DNA from: Liopterus haemorrhoidalis
Lineage: Eukaryota; Arthropoda; Insecta; Coleoptera; Dytiscidae
DNA length: 64,000 nucleotides
Assembly: GCA_963971575.1 (NCBI GenBank)
Contig: OZ020624.1
Location: forward strand, 5,461,001 to 5,525,000
Direction: 5' to 3'
The notes beneath the pieces were generated by a model that did not search any database, was not told the origin of the DNA, and saw only the letters and a list, made by a program, of their open reading frames with translations. Position 1 is the stretch's first letter. Each line of letters starts with the position of its first letter. Positions 44,265 through 55,696 of this stretch are shown here, one piece after another. The position numbers were made by a program, and so were the translations under genes.

Positions 44265-44856
44265 AGGAAGTAGCCCAAATGTACCAAGTTTTATGTCATG
44301 ATAATGACACAAAACATTCTTCGAAGTTGGTAAAAAAATGGTTCGAGGATTCAAAAATTAACGTAATGACTTAGCCGTCACAGTCACCCGATTTAAATCC
44401 AATAAAAAACCTTTGGGAGATTGTCAACAGAAAGGTTAGAAACAAAACGCATTCAAATATTGAAGAATTGTTTAAAGCTTTGCAGGGTGCCTGGTCTAAT
44501 ATTGATAATGAAATGATCACGAAATTATTAGAATCAATGGCGAAAAGATGTCGGGAAGTTATAAATACTGGTGCTTACTATACAGAATATTAAAAATGAT
44601 CTGTTAATAATAATTCATTTTCTTAATTAATAAAAAAAAAAGATTTTTTTAAGAGTAGTTGCTATCTTTATGTCCAGGTAAAAAGAATAAATACTATAAA
44701 AAAAAAAATAATTTACTATTAAAATTTAATTTTTTACTATAATATATGTAGAGGATTGTTAAAGGTAAGAATTACATTTTTTTAATTTTAAAAATATTGA
44801 ATAGAATAAAAATAAAATAGGATTAGAAAAAGTTAATATCTTTATGGCCAATACTG
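44265..44856 (+). mobile_element. Tc1-type element, 3' half
   Basis: C-terminal transposase (HDNDTKHSSKLVKKWFED, stop, SQSPDLNPIKNLWEI, end near 44595) followed by a 3' untranslated part and the end ATCTTTATGGCCAATACTG, with TA at 44857-44858. The 5' half is missing. The SPDLNPIKNLWE block is diagnostic for Tc1. Confidence 0.85.
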
Positions 44857-44858
44857 TA

Positions 44859-45899
44859 TATCTATCTCTTGTTCGGACTGTGTCCTCTGTTTAATAATTG
44901 TAATTCGACATAGAAACCAAAGCAATTATCATCCCGTATCGTTAACAAATTCAAACAAAGAAGATAAATATTACAAAGCAATGAAACCAACAAAAGCTGC
45001 ATAGATTTGCATCTTTATCACGTATCTCCCCTTGCATAATACCTCCAGCATCCTTAAAAAACATTTTACAACTCCATTAACCAAACTTTTGAGTGCTCCT
45101 GTATTTTCTAGATGAAAGAGGGTTGGAAACGGTAGAAAAGGATAAAATATAGGACAAGAGAGAAGGACATGCACTCCACAGGTAGTTTGCGCAAGGTTTC
45201 AACGTGTTGTCTTCTTTCCCTCTGATATGGTTTTCTTCCTCTGTTCCGAGCGTTTTCACCGTGTTCGCTATTTTTCTATTTTTAGAGCTGTGTTCGCGTT
45301 TAGTATGAAACACAGTTTCTTGCGAGCGTAGTTAATAGTCCTGATTAGATTTTAATGTACAATATTATATGTTGGATGATTTTTATTAGTTAATTAGAAC
45401 TAGGGTGTACTAAGGAGTAATTAAGTGTTTTCATAAGGAGTTTTATTGCTTGCTTGCTTGATAATATGAACAAAATGGTTGCTTTACCTTACCAAATTAC
45501 TCTATAAGAACTCTATACAAGGTATACCTATTAAATAATGAAACTTGCTATGTCTTAGTTTAAATGAAAATAAGGTACATTTAAACTATTTTTCTCTTCG
45601 ATGTACTTATGTATGCATCGCAATCTAAAATAAAATTAGTAACAATCTAGGGGAGAGGGGGGCACATGTGGACAATGGGTGCATGTGGACCGCTCGAGTT
45701 TTTCAGGTCGTCAAAGATGAAATTTGTAGTTAATCGATTAATCATTTTTGTTTCGATTAATTAACGATTATTATTAATCGATAATTTTATTTTATTTTCA
45801 GAAAATGACTTAGTAGTATTGTTAAAACACTGGTTGGTAGATGACTTTACTATTTCTATCTTCTTTTCAATAAAGTTCCTAGATTACCAGGCCTTCAGA
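44859..45899. other. no gene recognised
   Basis: AT-rich. A GGGGCACATGTGGACA motif near 45660 resembles ends of some inverted-repeat elements, but has no partner. Confidence 0.45.
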
Positions 45900-46036
45900 A
45901 TACTCGTTCTCGCCCATCTGATGAATTAAACTCAACTGCTACTCATTTCTGCACAATATACCCGCGAAAAAATACAGGACTTTAACTGGGAAATTATTCC
46001 ACATCTACCGTATCCACCCAATCTCGTGCCTTCCAT
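45900..46036 (+). pseudogene. mariner transposase C-terminal fragment
   Basis: Encodes TREKIQDFNWEIIPHLPYPP then NLVPS, the region around the third catalytic residue of mariner transposase (Asp changed to Asn). It is cut by the irritans-type mariner that starts at 46042. Confidence 0.6.
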
Positions 46037-46225
46037 ATATATTAGGTTGGCAACTAAGTAATTGCCGATTTCCCAAATTCGTAGTTTAAGCAGTGTTTAT
46101 GCACACATTCCTGTCATAACCTGTTCAAGGTCATTTGACATGTTACTGAAATGAGTTTTATAAAGCCTTCAGTAGTGAATTTGGACTGATTCGGTAAACA
46201 GTGATTGTTTGGGGTAAAATAAAAC

Positions 46226-46980
46226 ATGGAAAAAGAAAACGAGCACTATCGTCATATTTTGCTGTATTATTTCCGTAAAGGAAAAAACGCATCTCAGGCT
46301 TACAAAAAGTTATGTGCTGTTTATGGTGATAAAGTCTTAAAGGAAAGACAGTGTCGAAATTGGTTTGCGAAATTTCGTTCTGGTGATTTTTCACTGAAAG
46401 ACAACAAGCGCTCTGGGCGCGCGGTGGAAGTTGATGACGATCTAATCAAATCAATAATCGCTACCAATTGTCACATTACAACGCGTGAGATTGCAGCTAA
46501 GCTAAATGTATCACATACATGCATAAAAAAGTTTTTACAACAGCTTAGCTTCTCAAAAAAGATGAACTTAAGGAACTCATGAACTTAAGGAAATTCACTT
46601 GACGAAACGCATAAACACTTGCGATATGCTTCTTAAGCGCAACGAAAATGAACCGTTTTTAAAAAGATTTATTACTGGTGATGAAAAATGGGTTGTGTAT
46701 AACAATATCATTAGAAAACGATCGTGGGTCAACCAAATGAACCACCTCAAACAACATCAAAACCTGATATTCACTAAAGAAAGGTCTTGTTATCAGTTTG
46801 GTGGGATTATAAAGGTTTAGTATATTTTGAACTCCTATCTCGCAACCAGACGATTAATTAAGTTTATAATATCTTTGAAATTATTTTGCAATGGTCCAAT
46901 ATTAATGCAGACACCTTTATTTTGGACGTTTGCCATTGCTGATAGTACTAGGCTAGAATAGTACAATAAAATGAGTATTA
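46226..46980 (+). pseudogene. mariner (irritans-type) transposase, broken
   Basis: Starts MEKENEHYRHILLYYFRKGK, then VYGDKVLKERQCRNWFAKF and KRSGRAVEVDDDLIKSII; a frame change near 46580; then TKRINTCDMLLKRNE and GDEKWVVYNNI (first catalytic Asp replaced by the GDEKW form typical of this group). Later, broken pieces follow to about 46980. The second and third catalytic blocks are lost to the insertion. Confidence 0.85.
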
Positions 46981-47335
46981 GTATCAAAAAGATATAATAT
47001 TTCAAGAGTAATATAAAAAATTCGGACGTTTCGGAAACTGCTCAACAATCTGTTTCCGTCTTCAGCGATCACGAGAAGTGATAAACATTTCAGTTTTCTT
47101 CGAGTTTTTATACCTAGTATTGTAAGAGTGGGAGCAGGTTATAGGTGTGTTGCTATTGATTGGGTGGTTGGGATCAGGTATGGGTAGGGACGCGACTACC
47201 TGCTGAGGATTAACGACCGGATTAAGGTTGTTTGTCACATTATTGTGTGGTAATGAGTTGTTTGTTACTGGATTAGTGACTTGAGGATTAAGAGGATTGT
47301 TTTGAATAATGGAAAGCCAGAGTTGAGGAAATTCT
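46965..47335 (-). repeat. foreign insert with hammerhead-like core
   Basis: Not mariner sequence. On the minus strand 47065-47025 reads CTGAAGA, a stem GGAAAC/GTTTCC with a 13-base loop, then GAAAC-GTC. This is close to hammerhead cores known in Penelope-like terminal repeats. GC-richer downstream (47130-47260). Confidence 0.5.
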
Positions 47336-47475
47336 ATGCTTAATTATCTAAGATAATGGACAATACATTTGTGATTAAAGCTTTTTTGGTGACTAAAAAT
47401 AAACTGTTATATTTTCCTTAAGAAAACGGTAATTACTTAGTTGCCAACCCAATATATTCTTTATTCCCTAGGCAT

Positions 47476-47580
47476 TGCGGTGTTCAGGGTACAGAAGGCT
47501 ATTAGGGCGATACTGACCTATTCTACCGGCGTCCAATCCCATCATGGCTATCTTGAAGCCCTAACCCGGCTGACCGAGTA
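47476..47580 (+). pseudogene. short LINE C-terminal fragment
   Basis: Open frame AVFRVQKAIRAILTYSTGVQ ending at a TAG near 47578; resembles the post-RT (I)FRxQK(R/K)AxR(A/I)I block of LINE proteins. Confidence 0.5.
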
Positions 47581-47858
47581 GATTTTTGCTGGGTACTTTT
47601 CAGTTTTCAAAAATAAAATACACCGTCGAGGAACCCTTGATGCCGAGTTTGTCTTCCTTCTTTCCTAGTTCCAAACCTGCTATTGGTTTAGGTACTATTA
47701 TAGCGGAAATACCTTTGTGCTTCAGAGACCTGGTATGAAAAAATTTACGTGAAGACGTAAATAAGACGTATTTACGTTTTTAGTCTCTGTAGACTTTATT
47801 TTTTACAGATTATTGCGCTAGTATTTTACTTTTTTCATATATGTATATTTTAAAACAG

Positions 47859-47938
47859 GTATCGCTGGTCAAGCTCTTGGAATTGCTCAAGCGTCACTCG
47901 ATTGTGCTATGGAATATGCAGATAAGCGCATTGCATTT
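47859..47938 (+). CDS. ACADS: short-chain acyl-CoA dehydrogenase, single internal exon
   Basis: Short-chain acyl-CoA dehydrogenase is the mitochondrial FAD enzyme for the first oxidation step of butyryl-CoA breakdown. The exon follows a pyrimidine-rich tract and AG acceptor (47857-47858) and encodes (G)[19 protein letters not shown] then ADKRIAF, matching the known ACADS segment just before the AFG(x)P sequence. Codon phase: the first two bases complete a Gly codon. The donor would be GT at 47939-47940 in a T-rich, weak context. No stop or frameshift. No neighbouring ACADS exon was found, so surrounding DNA is probably intron. Alternative: an isolated duplicated exon. Confidence 0.8.
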
Positions 47939-48116
47939 GTTTTTTGTTATGTTTGTTTGTTTTATAATATTGCCAATTTTAACAGCTTATTGACTTAATA
48001 TTTTACCGTTCTATTTTTTTTTTTTCTTGGAAAGTTACACATCTTGCCTGTTTAAAGAAATTATTGTATGCTCTAAAAAATATCAAGAACTTTTTTTAAA
48101 AATTAATTTTGTTGAA

Positions 48117-48650
48117 AATGGACCGGTCGGAAATTCGCACTATTAAGTATGAGTTCTTACGTGGAACTACGCCATCGCAGACCACGCGAAACGTTAATAG
48201 TGTATTTGGCTCTAGTGTTACTACGCAGTAGACAATATCAAATTGGTTCGCCAAATTTCGTACAGGTAACTTAAAAAACAAACAAAAACAAAAAAACTGG
48301 CTCATCGATCACAGCAGAAATATACTGCAACACAATGGATGTAATGGTGCAAAAACTTGAAGAAAAACAACCTAGATTGGTCAAAAGATCGACACCTATC
48401 TTATTGCATGATAACGCTAGACCACACACTGCACAAATGACTGTGACAAAACTACAGGAATTGGAGTTGGAACTTCTTCATCATCCTCCATACTCATCAG
48501 ACTAACTACCACTTCTTCCGCGATTTGGACAACTTTTTAATAGGAAAACAGTTTAATTCTGACAATGCTGTAAAATTGTCATTCCAGGAATTCATTGACT
48601 CTCGTCCGCCAGGATTTTATACCACCGGCCTGAACAACCTGCCAACCTGC
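48117..48650 (+). pseudogene. mariner transposase with large internal deletion
   Basis: N-terminal MDRSEIRTIKYEFLRGTTPS, NWFAKFRTGNLKN; then after a gap a broken C-terminal part in several frames (LLHDNARPHTAQM-type second block near 48405, HHPPYSSD-type third block near 48482, GKQFNSDNAV near 48545, FYTTGLNNLP near 48618). Clearly mariner; inactive. Confidence 0.75.
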
Positions 48651-48659
48651 AAAAAAGTA

Positions 48660-48815
48660 TATATTTGAGGAAATGGACCATTTTGTATACCTAGGGGTGG
48701 AATTCTATAGAAAACCTGACTGATGGAAATACAAAGAAGGATTATGTCAGCTAATCGTAGCTTATTTGTTTTGAGAAATTTTTTTAACAGGGTGCATGAT
48801 GGGAACCGGATGTTT
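48660..48815 (+). pseudogene. LINE fragment
   Basis: Encodes HFVYLGVEF and, in another frame, EIQRRIMSANRSLFVLRNFF, the YLG...EI.RRI..AN segment after the RT palm of insect LINEs. Confidence 0.6.
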
Positions 48816-48892
48816 TTTAAATAAGCATTAGATTTTGGTTTAAAATGTATTTATTTATGCAAAAAGCAAGCTATTTATATGCCATTTCACTT

Positions 48893-50457
48893 TCAAAAAA
48901 TTATATCTGATAAATGACGGCCGTTCTGCCTAACACAGAAGGACCGGTCGATAATAAGGTTTTCTTTGCAACCTGCTTGGCCCCTCTTCGATTCCCTCTG
49001 TTCGTAGATGTCTGACCAAACAGAGGCAATGGAGCTCAGTACCCGCTCGTTTAATACGTTGGTGAAGATCTTATACAGCGTATTAAGACAAGTAATAGGC
49101 CTATAGTTCTTCGGGTTGGTTAAATCGCCTTTTTGGGGATTAATGCTGTAGGCCCCTTTGATAACCAAGGCATTGGTATTTCCCCACAGATAATAGAAGT
49201 AAAATTTCGTGCAAGATGCTCGTGCACACTAGTGAAAGACTTCCACCAGAAAGCCACGATACCGTCATCTCCTGGTGCAGCGAAATCGCCTGCTTTTGAA
49301 ATAGCACGTGTAACTTCTTCCGGGTTAATAGGGGGGCATGCCTGAAGATCTGTAGGATGTTGTGCAAAGAATTCCTCAAATCTCTCCAAAACTGGAGTGT
49401 CTTACACGATCGTCTCGTTTTCATAAATTTCCCTGCAGAAAGTATCTGTCCTATCGACTGATAATAACGGTTCAGAAACCTCAGGTTTGGCCATGAAAAG
49501 GCATGACGGGCTAGTGAGTAATACAGTATTTTGCTCCATGGTCCTAACCCAGTTGATCAGTTAATTTCTAGCCAGGACCAGTGCTCTCAATTTGTCCATC
49601 ATTTTCTGCTTTAGCAGAGTCAGAGTGGACAAATTCAGTGTGTGATGCTTTATGCGCAGTTGGTGTAGTATGCGCTTAGTATTTACACCTAACGGCTTAA
49701 TACTTCGTAAAGCATTAATATCACACTGAATACGAAAAGCATTTTGGTGTGAAAGCGTAATTTTCTGCTCTAATTGCTGTATACGCAATTTGCCGTTAAA
49801 GGCCTTAGAAGCCAAAGCCCGCTTTGGCGTCTGCATAGCTGATGCAGCGTATACAGCACAGTCTATTTCCCAGAGACTACTTTGAGGGCAAAATTGGTTG
49901 TTAGTAAGTTCCTTAAGTCGTGTGAGGTCATCAGCACGAACTTTGAACTAATTGTGTCCAAGTCGGCTGAGTTCAGAATGAGGCGAGAGAAGGGCTTCCT
50001 ATTGAAGAATTTTTTCCGGAGAGGAGGGTACGAATCCTGCAGTTACTGGAGAAGAACCAGTGGGTATTTTCCCACCAGCCGTTTGTGGGTTTGCAGGTGT
50101 TGTTGGCTGTACAGATATTTGTGACAACTTTCTCGACTCTCTTCGTCTCGATCACCTCATCCTGCATCGCAGACGTGCTACTTGGCAGCACAGATTTGGT
50201 TGCGTCATGAAGTCCAGGTCAGGGAGAGATCCTCACCTTTGTTAGTGGACTCTGACCATGTAGCCTCTGCGATTGTGTGACGCTACCTCGTAAACCTGCA
50301 GCAGGTCGTCCTGCTCTTCGGGTAGCCACCTGCGGCGAGCCTGGCTAGCGAGATTGTAGTTTCTCCCAACTGTTTGTGGGTCCCCATCCGAGAAGGACCC
50401 GTTATGGGAAGCTCTATAGTTTCCTGTGTTTTTTTGGAACGATTTAATACGTTTCAT
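48893..50457 (-). pseudogene. R4/Dong-like (R2-group) LINE, decayed
   Basis: Read on the minus strand: a Myb-like segment RRRWLPEEQDDLLQVYEVAS (~50330), a helical linker (49836-49561), then RT fingers: FAAPGDDGIVAFWWKSF (~49270), PMPWLSKGPTALIPKK, NPKNYRPITCLNTLYKIFTN and SDIYEQRESKRGQAGCKENL (~48990). Myb motif before the RT and the PGxDGI..FWWK...YEQR..K.G.AGC..NL text place it in the R2/R4 (Dong) group. It stops before the catalytic YADD; several frameshifts. Confidence 0.7.
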
Positions 50458-51623
50458 AGGATGGTTGGTCTCATGAAATGGTGGCAGGATTCATCGACCA
50501 GATGGTAGGGTCGACGTTACCCCCGATTAGTTTCTGCCGTGGTAATTTGTGGTAGTGAGGGAAAGGGTGCTAAGCCTTTTCGGGAAAAATACCGCCGTAC
50601 ATTATCAATTATACAAAATACATCGTCCATTATTATTATTATTATCATTATATTATTATAAGTTCCGCACGATCCTAAGAAATGAAGTATATATAGATAT
50701 ATAAAAGTAAAAATGATTATTATACGGGCTTGTTAGTGATATGACTGAAACTTCTAAATAATAACTCGAGAATATAACAAACAACAAACAAAACGTATTG
50801 TTAATGTAGAATCCGTGTAGAGTGAATTGTTTAAGTTGACCGAGTTTGGTTTGAGCAATGTCTGCCTCCAGACATCGGTCAAAGGAGCATGAGATTAGGT
50901 CCTCGTGATAAAAACCATGCGTCCGCTAGGGAGACTGAACAAGGGTCTACGTTTATATACAGTTTATAGAAGGGTATACGAACATCCAACTGGGATTCTA
51001 AAAATTTTATACTCGTATTATATAAATAGAGGATGAACGACAAGGGTTAATTCAGAACAGAAATGTCGGTTCGGAATTATTACTCGAATTTGTAACGTCT
51101 ATTACAACTGGGGCAACTTTTACTCATTATTTTACCCTCCATTTATGAGTGACGACAATATTGTATTGAAGAAGGTTTAATAGATTTTATTAGATTATAA
51201 TTTATACAGAGCAGTTGAAATTTAATTTTCAAATGCACAAATTTTATTACTGAATTTACAATATAATTGTTAGACTGATTTTGTCCATGGAGTTGGGGAA
51301 GTCTTTGGTTCAGCCCGTGTTGGCCGGGATCGTCTTGGAACTATCTCCGAGATGTGAGTTGCCCATCAGGGAGTCGAGAAGCATGAAGAAGTCTTCTCCT
51401 ACTCACGTGGTACTGCTGCGGCTCACCAGATGTATTGGTATATGGCGTCCGGACCTTGGTCATCACCGTGTTGAATGGAACTTGTAGAGGAGTTGATTAG
51501 GTTCCTCTGCCCAGATTTCGTACGACATCCATGTACTTATACCTCTGATTGACTTAGTTCCGATATTCATTCGTCATGACAAATATTACCTTATTACTTA
51601 CTGTTACGTAATCAGTTAACATA
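50458..51623. other. no gene recognised
   Basis: Contains an ATT-rich simple repeat near 50627-50660 and short unassigned frames. No family recognised. Confidence 0.5.
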
Positions 51624-52496
51624 CGAGGTGTGTATTAAGTAACCGGACCGGCAACATAGCGTTTGATCTGGCAATATTTGGGACGCAGGACTTGGAGGGG
51701 CGGCAGGTGAACATGTGATACGATTTCAGTATGAGTTTGAACTCGCTAGAGTAATTATGTCCGTAGCGATTTTTTCGTGAAATGCTTTTTTCTTGTGCGT
51801 TCTAAAAATGAGTGACATTCATTTCGAGCAACGGTGTGCTATCAAGTTTTGCTTCTTAGGCACAGTGCAACGGATTTTTTTGCAAAATTTCAGCAGGCCT
51901 ACGGAGACAGTGTTTTGTCAAGGACCCAGGTTTTTTGGTGGTTTAAGGTTTTTTTCAGAAAGAAGAGAGTTGATTGAAGATGAATCACGCAGCGGAAGGC
52001 CTTCAGCTTCAAGAACCGATGAAAATGTCAGAATCCAGGATCTTGTGCATTCTGATCGTCGGTTCACAGTCAGAATGATCGGGGAAGAGTTGAATTTGCC
52101 TCACACTACCGTCAGATTTTGACCAATGAATTGGGGATGAGAAAAATCAATTTCAATAAACGAGTTTTTGGCCAGTAAAAACATTCCTGTGGCTCCTCAG
52201 CCTCCTTATTCGTCTGACTTGAGTCCTTGTGACTTTTTCCTCTTTCCAAGATTGAAAAATCACCTCAAGGGACGTCATTTTGGCACACTCGAAAACATTC
52301 AAACGTCAGTAACCAACCAGCTGAAAGATATTCCAATATCCGAGTTCCAGCACTGCTATAAGGATTGAAAGAACCGTCTCCAGTGCGATGTGGCTTCCCA
52401 AGGAACTTATTTTGAGGGAAACAGTATTGAATTGTAATTCTATTCGAATAAAAAAACTTTAAAAAATCAGTCCGGTTACTTAATTTACACACCTTG
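51624..52496 (+). mobile_element. internally deleted mariner
   Basis: Ends CGAGGTGTGTATTAAGTAAC (51624) and inverse of CAAGGTGTGTAAATTAAGTA (ending 52496) with TA on both sides. 873 bp instead of about 1.3 kb. Confidence 0.9.
51809..52436 (+). pseudogene. mariner transposase with internal deletion
   Basis: N-terminal MSDIHFEQRCAIKFCFLG, ELIEDESRSGRPSASRTDEN, VRMIGEELNLPHTTV; a stop and a junction near 52165; then QPPYSSDLSPCDFFLFPRLK (third catalytic Asp) and the C-terminus, with a stop inside (YKD-stop). The segment with the first two catalytic residues is deleted. Confidence 0.85.
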
Positions 52497-52635
52497 TATG
52501 TTAGACGCTGATAAATAGTTTTTTAATAAAACATTTGAATGGTACAATGTTTAGGTGTCGCAATCCTGACCCAAGATTAGTTTTGTTACAGTATCATCAA
52601 ATTTTATTAGGAATAATAATGAAAACCATCATATA

Positions 52636-53612
52636 CAAGGTGTCTCAAAAGAAATTTTATATTTAGTAGATCGATTAAAAAAGAAGTAAGGCGTATATAG
52701 AAAAAATGTTTATTAATTATTAAAATACACTTTTTGGGGATTTATTTCTTAAAAATAATATCGTCTAAATGTAGACCCTCGCGTTCTCGGCACTCATTTA
52801 ATCGAACAGTAAAATTACTTATGACGTCTCGGCAGGTGGACTCAGGGATGGCTGCCATTTCGTGACGGATATTTTCTTTCAAATGCGCCAGTGAAGTCGG
52901 TTTATTGGCGTAAACTTTAGATTTAAGATAATCCCATAGGAAAAAGTCCATAGGGGTTAAATCTGGACTGCGTGGAGGCCAATTTATGTCACCTCTCCGG
53001 GAGATCAATTTGCCTGAGAAAATTTCACGAACACGTGGCAGTGACATATTGGACGTATGTGAAGTTGCTCCGTCCTGTTGGAACCATGTTCTTTGGTTAT
53101 AGCCAGGAAAGTTTTGCAGTTCAGGTACCAAGAAGTTGTCTAGCATCTCCACATAACGCTCTGAATTCACTGTAACTGCACGCCCCCTTTCGTCTTCAAA
53201 AAAGTAAGGGCCGATAATTCCTCGCGCCGACATCGCAGCTCATACGGTCACTTTAGGCGAATGTAGGGGTTTCTGATGTTTGCGTTTCGGATTCGTTGCA
53301 CTCCAGTAGCGGCAGTTCTGCTTAATTACGTGGTCATTAAGATGAAAATGAGCTTCATCCGAAAACAAAATGTTGGTAAACGTTGAAAATCGCTCAATCA
53401 CCTGATTTACGAAATTAAGCCTCTGACTGGCATCTTGGGGCTTTAATTCTTGCACCAATTGAATTTTGTAGGGGTGCAGCTTTAGGTCTTTGTGCATAAT
53501 GCGATGTAATGATGATCTATGCACATTTAAAGCACTTGCGCGCTTCCGAATTGAAAGGTTCGGGTCGTCACGAACAGACTTATTAACATTCTCCATGTTT
53601 TCTACCGTACAA
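52636..53612 (-). mobile_element. mariner-like element (36-residue spacing family), copy 2, 5' end lost
   Basis: 3' end CAAGGTGTCTCAAAAG at 52636 with TA before it; the other end is missing, since similarity stops near 53612 within the transposase N-terminal region. It keeps the catalytic core that copies 1 and 3 have deleted. Confidence 0.85.
52742..53612 (-). pseudogene. mariner-like transposase, copy 2, catalytic core preserved
   Basis: From about 53596: SIRKRASALNVHRSSLHRIM, FSDEAHFHLND (first Asp), SARGIIGPYFFEDERGRAV, WFQQDGATSHTS (second Asp), INWPPRSPDLTPMDFFLWDY (third Asp) and end DDIIFKK. 36 residues separate the second and third Asp. One frame break near 53235. Lacks the first ~100 residues. 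IS630-Tc1-mariner superfamily. Confidence 0.9.
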
Positions 53613-54116
53613 CTTCACAAATTTTAAAATATTCCACTTTTTTGTTAGTTAACTAAAAACTTCCAAATAGACCTTTACGCTCTTTTTATAAAAGCTCTCC
53701 ACAAAATTGAAAATAATTTCCAAGTCTTTGCCCTTTAAATACCTGTTTTTGTTCTCATAATATGGCGATATATTTTTTCGTTAAATTTATATAGAGTAAA
53801 GTACCAAAGTTTTATAATTAAAAGATATTTCTTGAACTTGAAACGTTTATGAGTGCTTCATCATTATAATTTGTCTCATAAAAATGTTCACACGAACTTT
53901 TATAAAGTTAAAGTGAGCTATTTTTAGCGACCTATTTAGTATTACTAGCTTTTTAAATCTCCATTTACAAAGCGTTAGAAGAAATAAAAATTTCTACTTC
54001 AAAAGTAACTTCAACTTTTGTGGTAAGACGTATATTTTTAGCATGAATACAGAGTTGGTAATTATAAGTAAGATCGTTTCGCAGAAATTTTCGAAACATA
54101 AATGAAGTGTGAACTG
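53613..54116. other. no gene recognised
   Basis: AT-rich, nothing assignable. Confidence 0.5.
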
Positions 54117-54229
54117 GGGTCTATTCTATAAATTGCCGACAGTCACTTTTACACTGTCAAAATCATTTTTATGCATACTGGGAGTCTATTCTGTAACTTC
54201 TCGACAGTCGCATACTTTATTAATATCAG

Positions 54230-55281
54230 GGGGTCTATTCTGTAAGCATTTCGACAATCGCTTTTACAGTATCGTGTTGAAAGTGCCAATTTTCAACACG
54301 TCGCGTTGGTATTCTGTAACTTATCCATAGTGCACTTATTGTGTGATAATGCAGTATTGTGTTGATTTTAAGACGACACGTACGAACGTGTCGATTTTGG
54401 AAAGAGATATTGTTTTTAGACTTTTGAAAGTTGTTTACGTTTAGTTTGAATATATTGATTTACTTATTTTGAGGTTAGTATGATTTAAATTGTGTTTTAT
54501 ATATGGAAATATGTATATTTTTGTTGTTTTTTATCTTAAATGTTGTAGTTATGGCCGAAGGACTTATTATATTTGAAGTATTGGATGAATTGGAAGAGGA
54601 GGAGACAAGGGGATATGTCTATGAATATTGTAATTTATAAAATAAAAATAAAATACATGTCATAAAATTTATTATAAAATAAAAATCCTAATAAAACCAT
54701 AAAAACAAAAACAAAATTAATCTAAATATACCGTCGTGCGGTTTTGCACAATTTTTTGTAGGAGGTAGAGAATGTATTCATTGAGTAAATGTTATTTAGG
54801 GGATTAGATGGAAATTCCAAATTTCTATGAAGGATTAGCATGACGTCATGAATTAAGAGAAACAAGTCAACCTTTTGAATAATACCTGCTGGAAGGGAAG
54901 TTTGCACAAAATCCTGCTACAATAATTATTATTAGAGTTATTTTAAACAAATTATATTAACTGTACGGGGCAGAAAAAATTCAGGTCAGAATATGTTCTA
55001 TCTTTTAGTAGGTATACCTGGCCGGATTTGTAATATGACAATATTAACTAATATCACTGTATATACTGTGTTATGTACATATATGTGCATTGTATATACT
55101 GTCTAATAACCTCAAAGTTTATTCTGTCACAGTACGTCAAAATTTCAAAATGGCCACATTTACTTTCGACACTTTCAAACACAAAGGAACACTATACGAT
55201 GACAGTGTGATGACAGTGTAATGTGCATAGGCAACACGATACTGTGCGTGTGACTGTCGAGAAGTTACAGAATAGACCCCC
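54230..55281 (+). mobile_element. inverted-repeat element with GGGGTCTATTCTGTAA ends (Harbinger-like)
   Basis: GGGGTCTATTCTGTAAGC at 54230 faces GGGTCTATTCTGTAACTTC (inverse, ending about 55281). CAG lies on both outer sides (54227-54229 and 55282-55284). Two further left-end-like stretches (54117, 54180) precede it. A short plus-strand frame begins MAEGLIIFEVLDELEEEET at 54551. Class inferred from end sequence only. Confidence 0.6.
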
Positions 55282-55696
55282 CAGTACATTTTACCCAGTA
55301 TCGTATCGTTTCCTTTTTTTTTTTTTTTTGTTAAAACAGTATCGGGAAATTTTTATTTATACACATAGAAATATTTCTGTGATGGACAAAACATTCTGTG
55401 ATGGATGAAACACTTCCCAAATTTGTACATTTGTAAAAACTGGTAGAAGAGGTACGCAATCGCAATGGCGCAGGACATAGTACGCCAAGAAACATGCGTT
55501 GAACGGTTTACGCACGACCACGACCATGATGAAATTTTGCAGACCAATTTTAAACAGTCTTTTCTGATGGTGCTTCATTACCAAAAGTTGAACGAAGCGA
55601 ATCTATGCATTGTTGTTGAGTTAGGCCTTTACTAAAATCGTACAAAATCATCCAACGAAAACCCTTACGAGTAATATAAATTTTTTCACAAACTTC

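Larger units (their letters stand above)
46042..47452 (+). mobile_element. irritans-type mariner with an internal insertion
   Basis: TTAGGTTGGCAACTAAGTAA at 46042 and the inverse of TTGGGTTGGCAACTAAGTAA ending at 47452, with TA on both sides. 1411 bp. About 46965-47330 is foreign sequence carrying a hammerhead-like core. Confidence 0.9.

Noticed and set aside
45655..45700. Left end of an inverted-repeat element (GGGGCACATGTGGACA)
   Set aside because: No matching right end and no flanking duplication; kept only as a remark.
50700..51600. Possible LTR or host exon around 51281-51487
   Set aside because: No direct-repeat partner and no protein motif could be identified.
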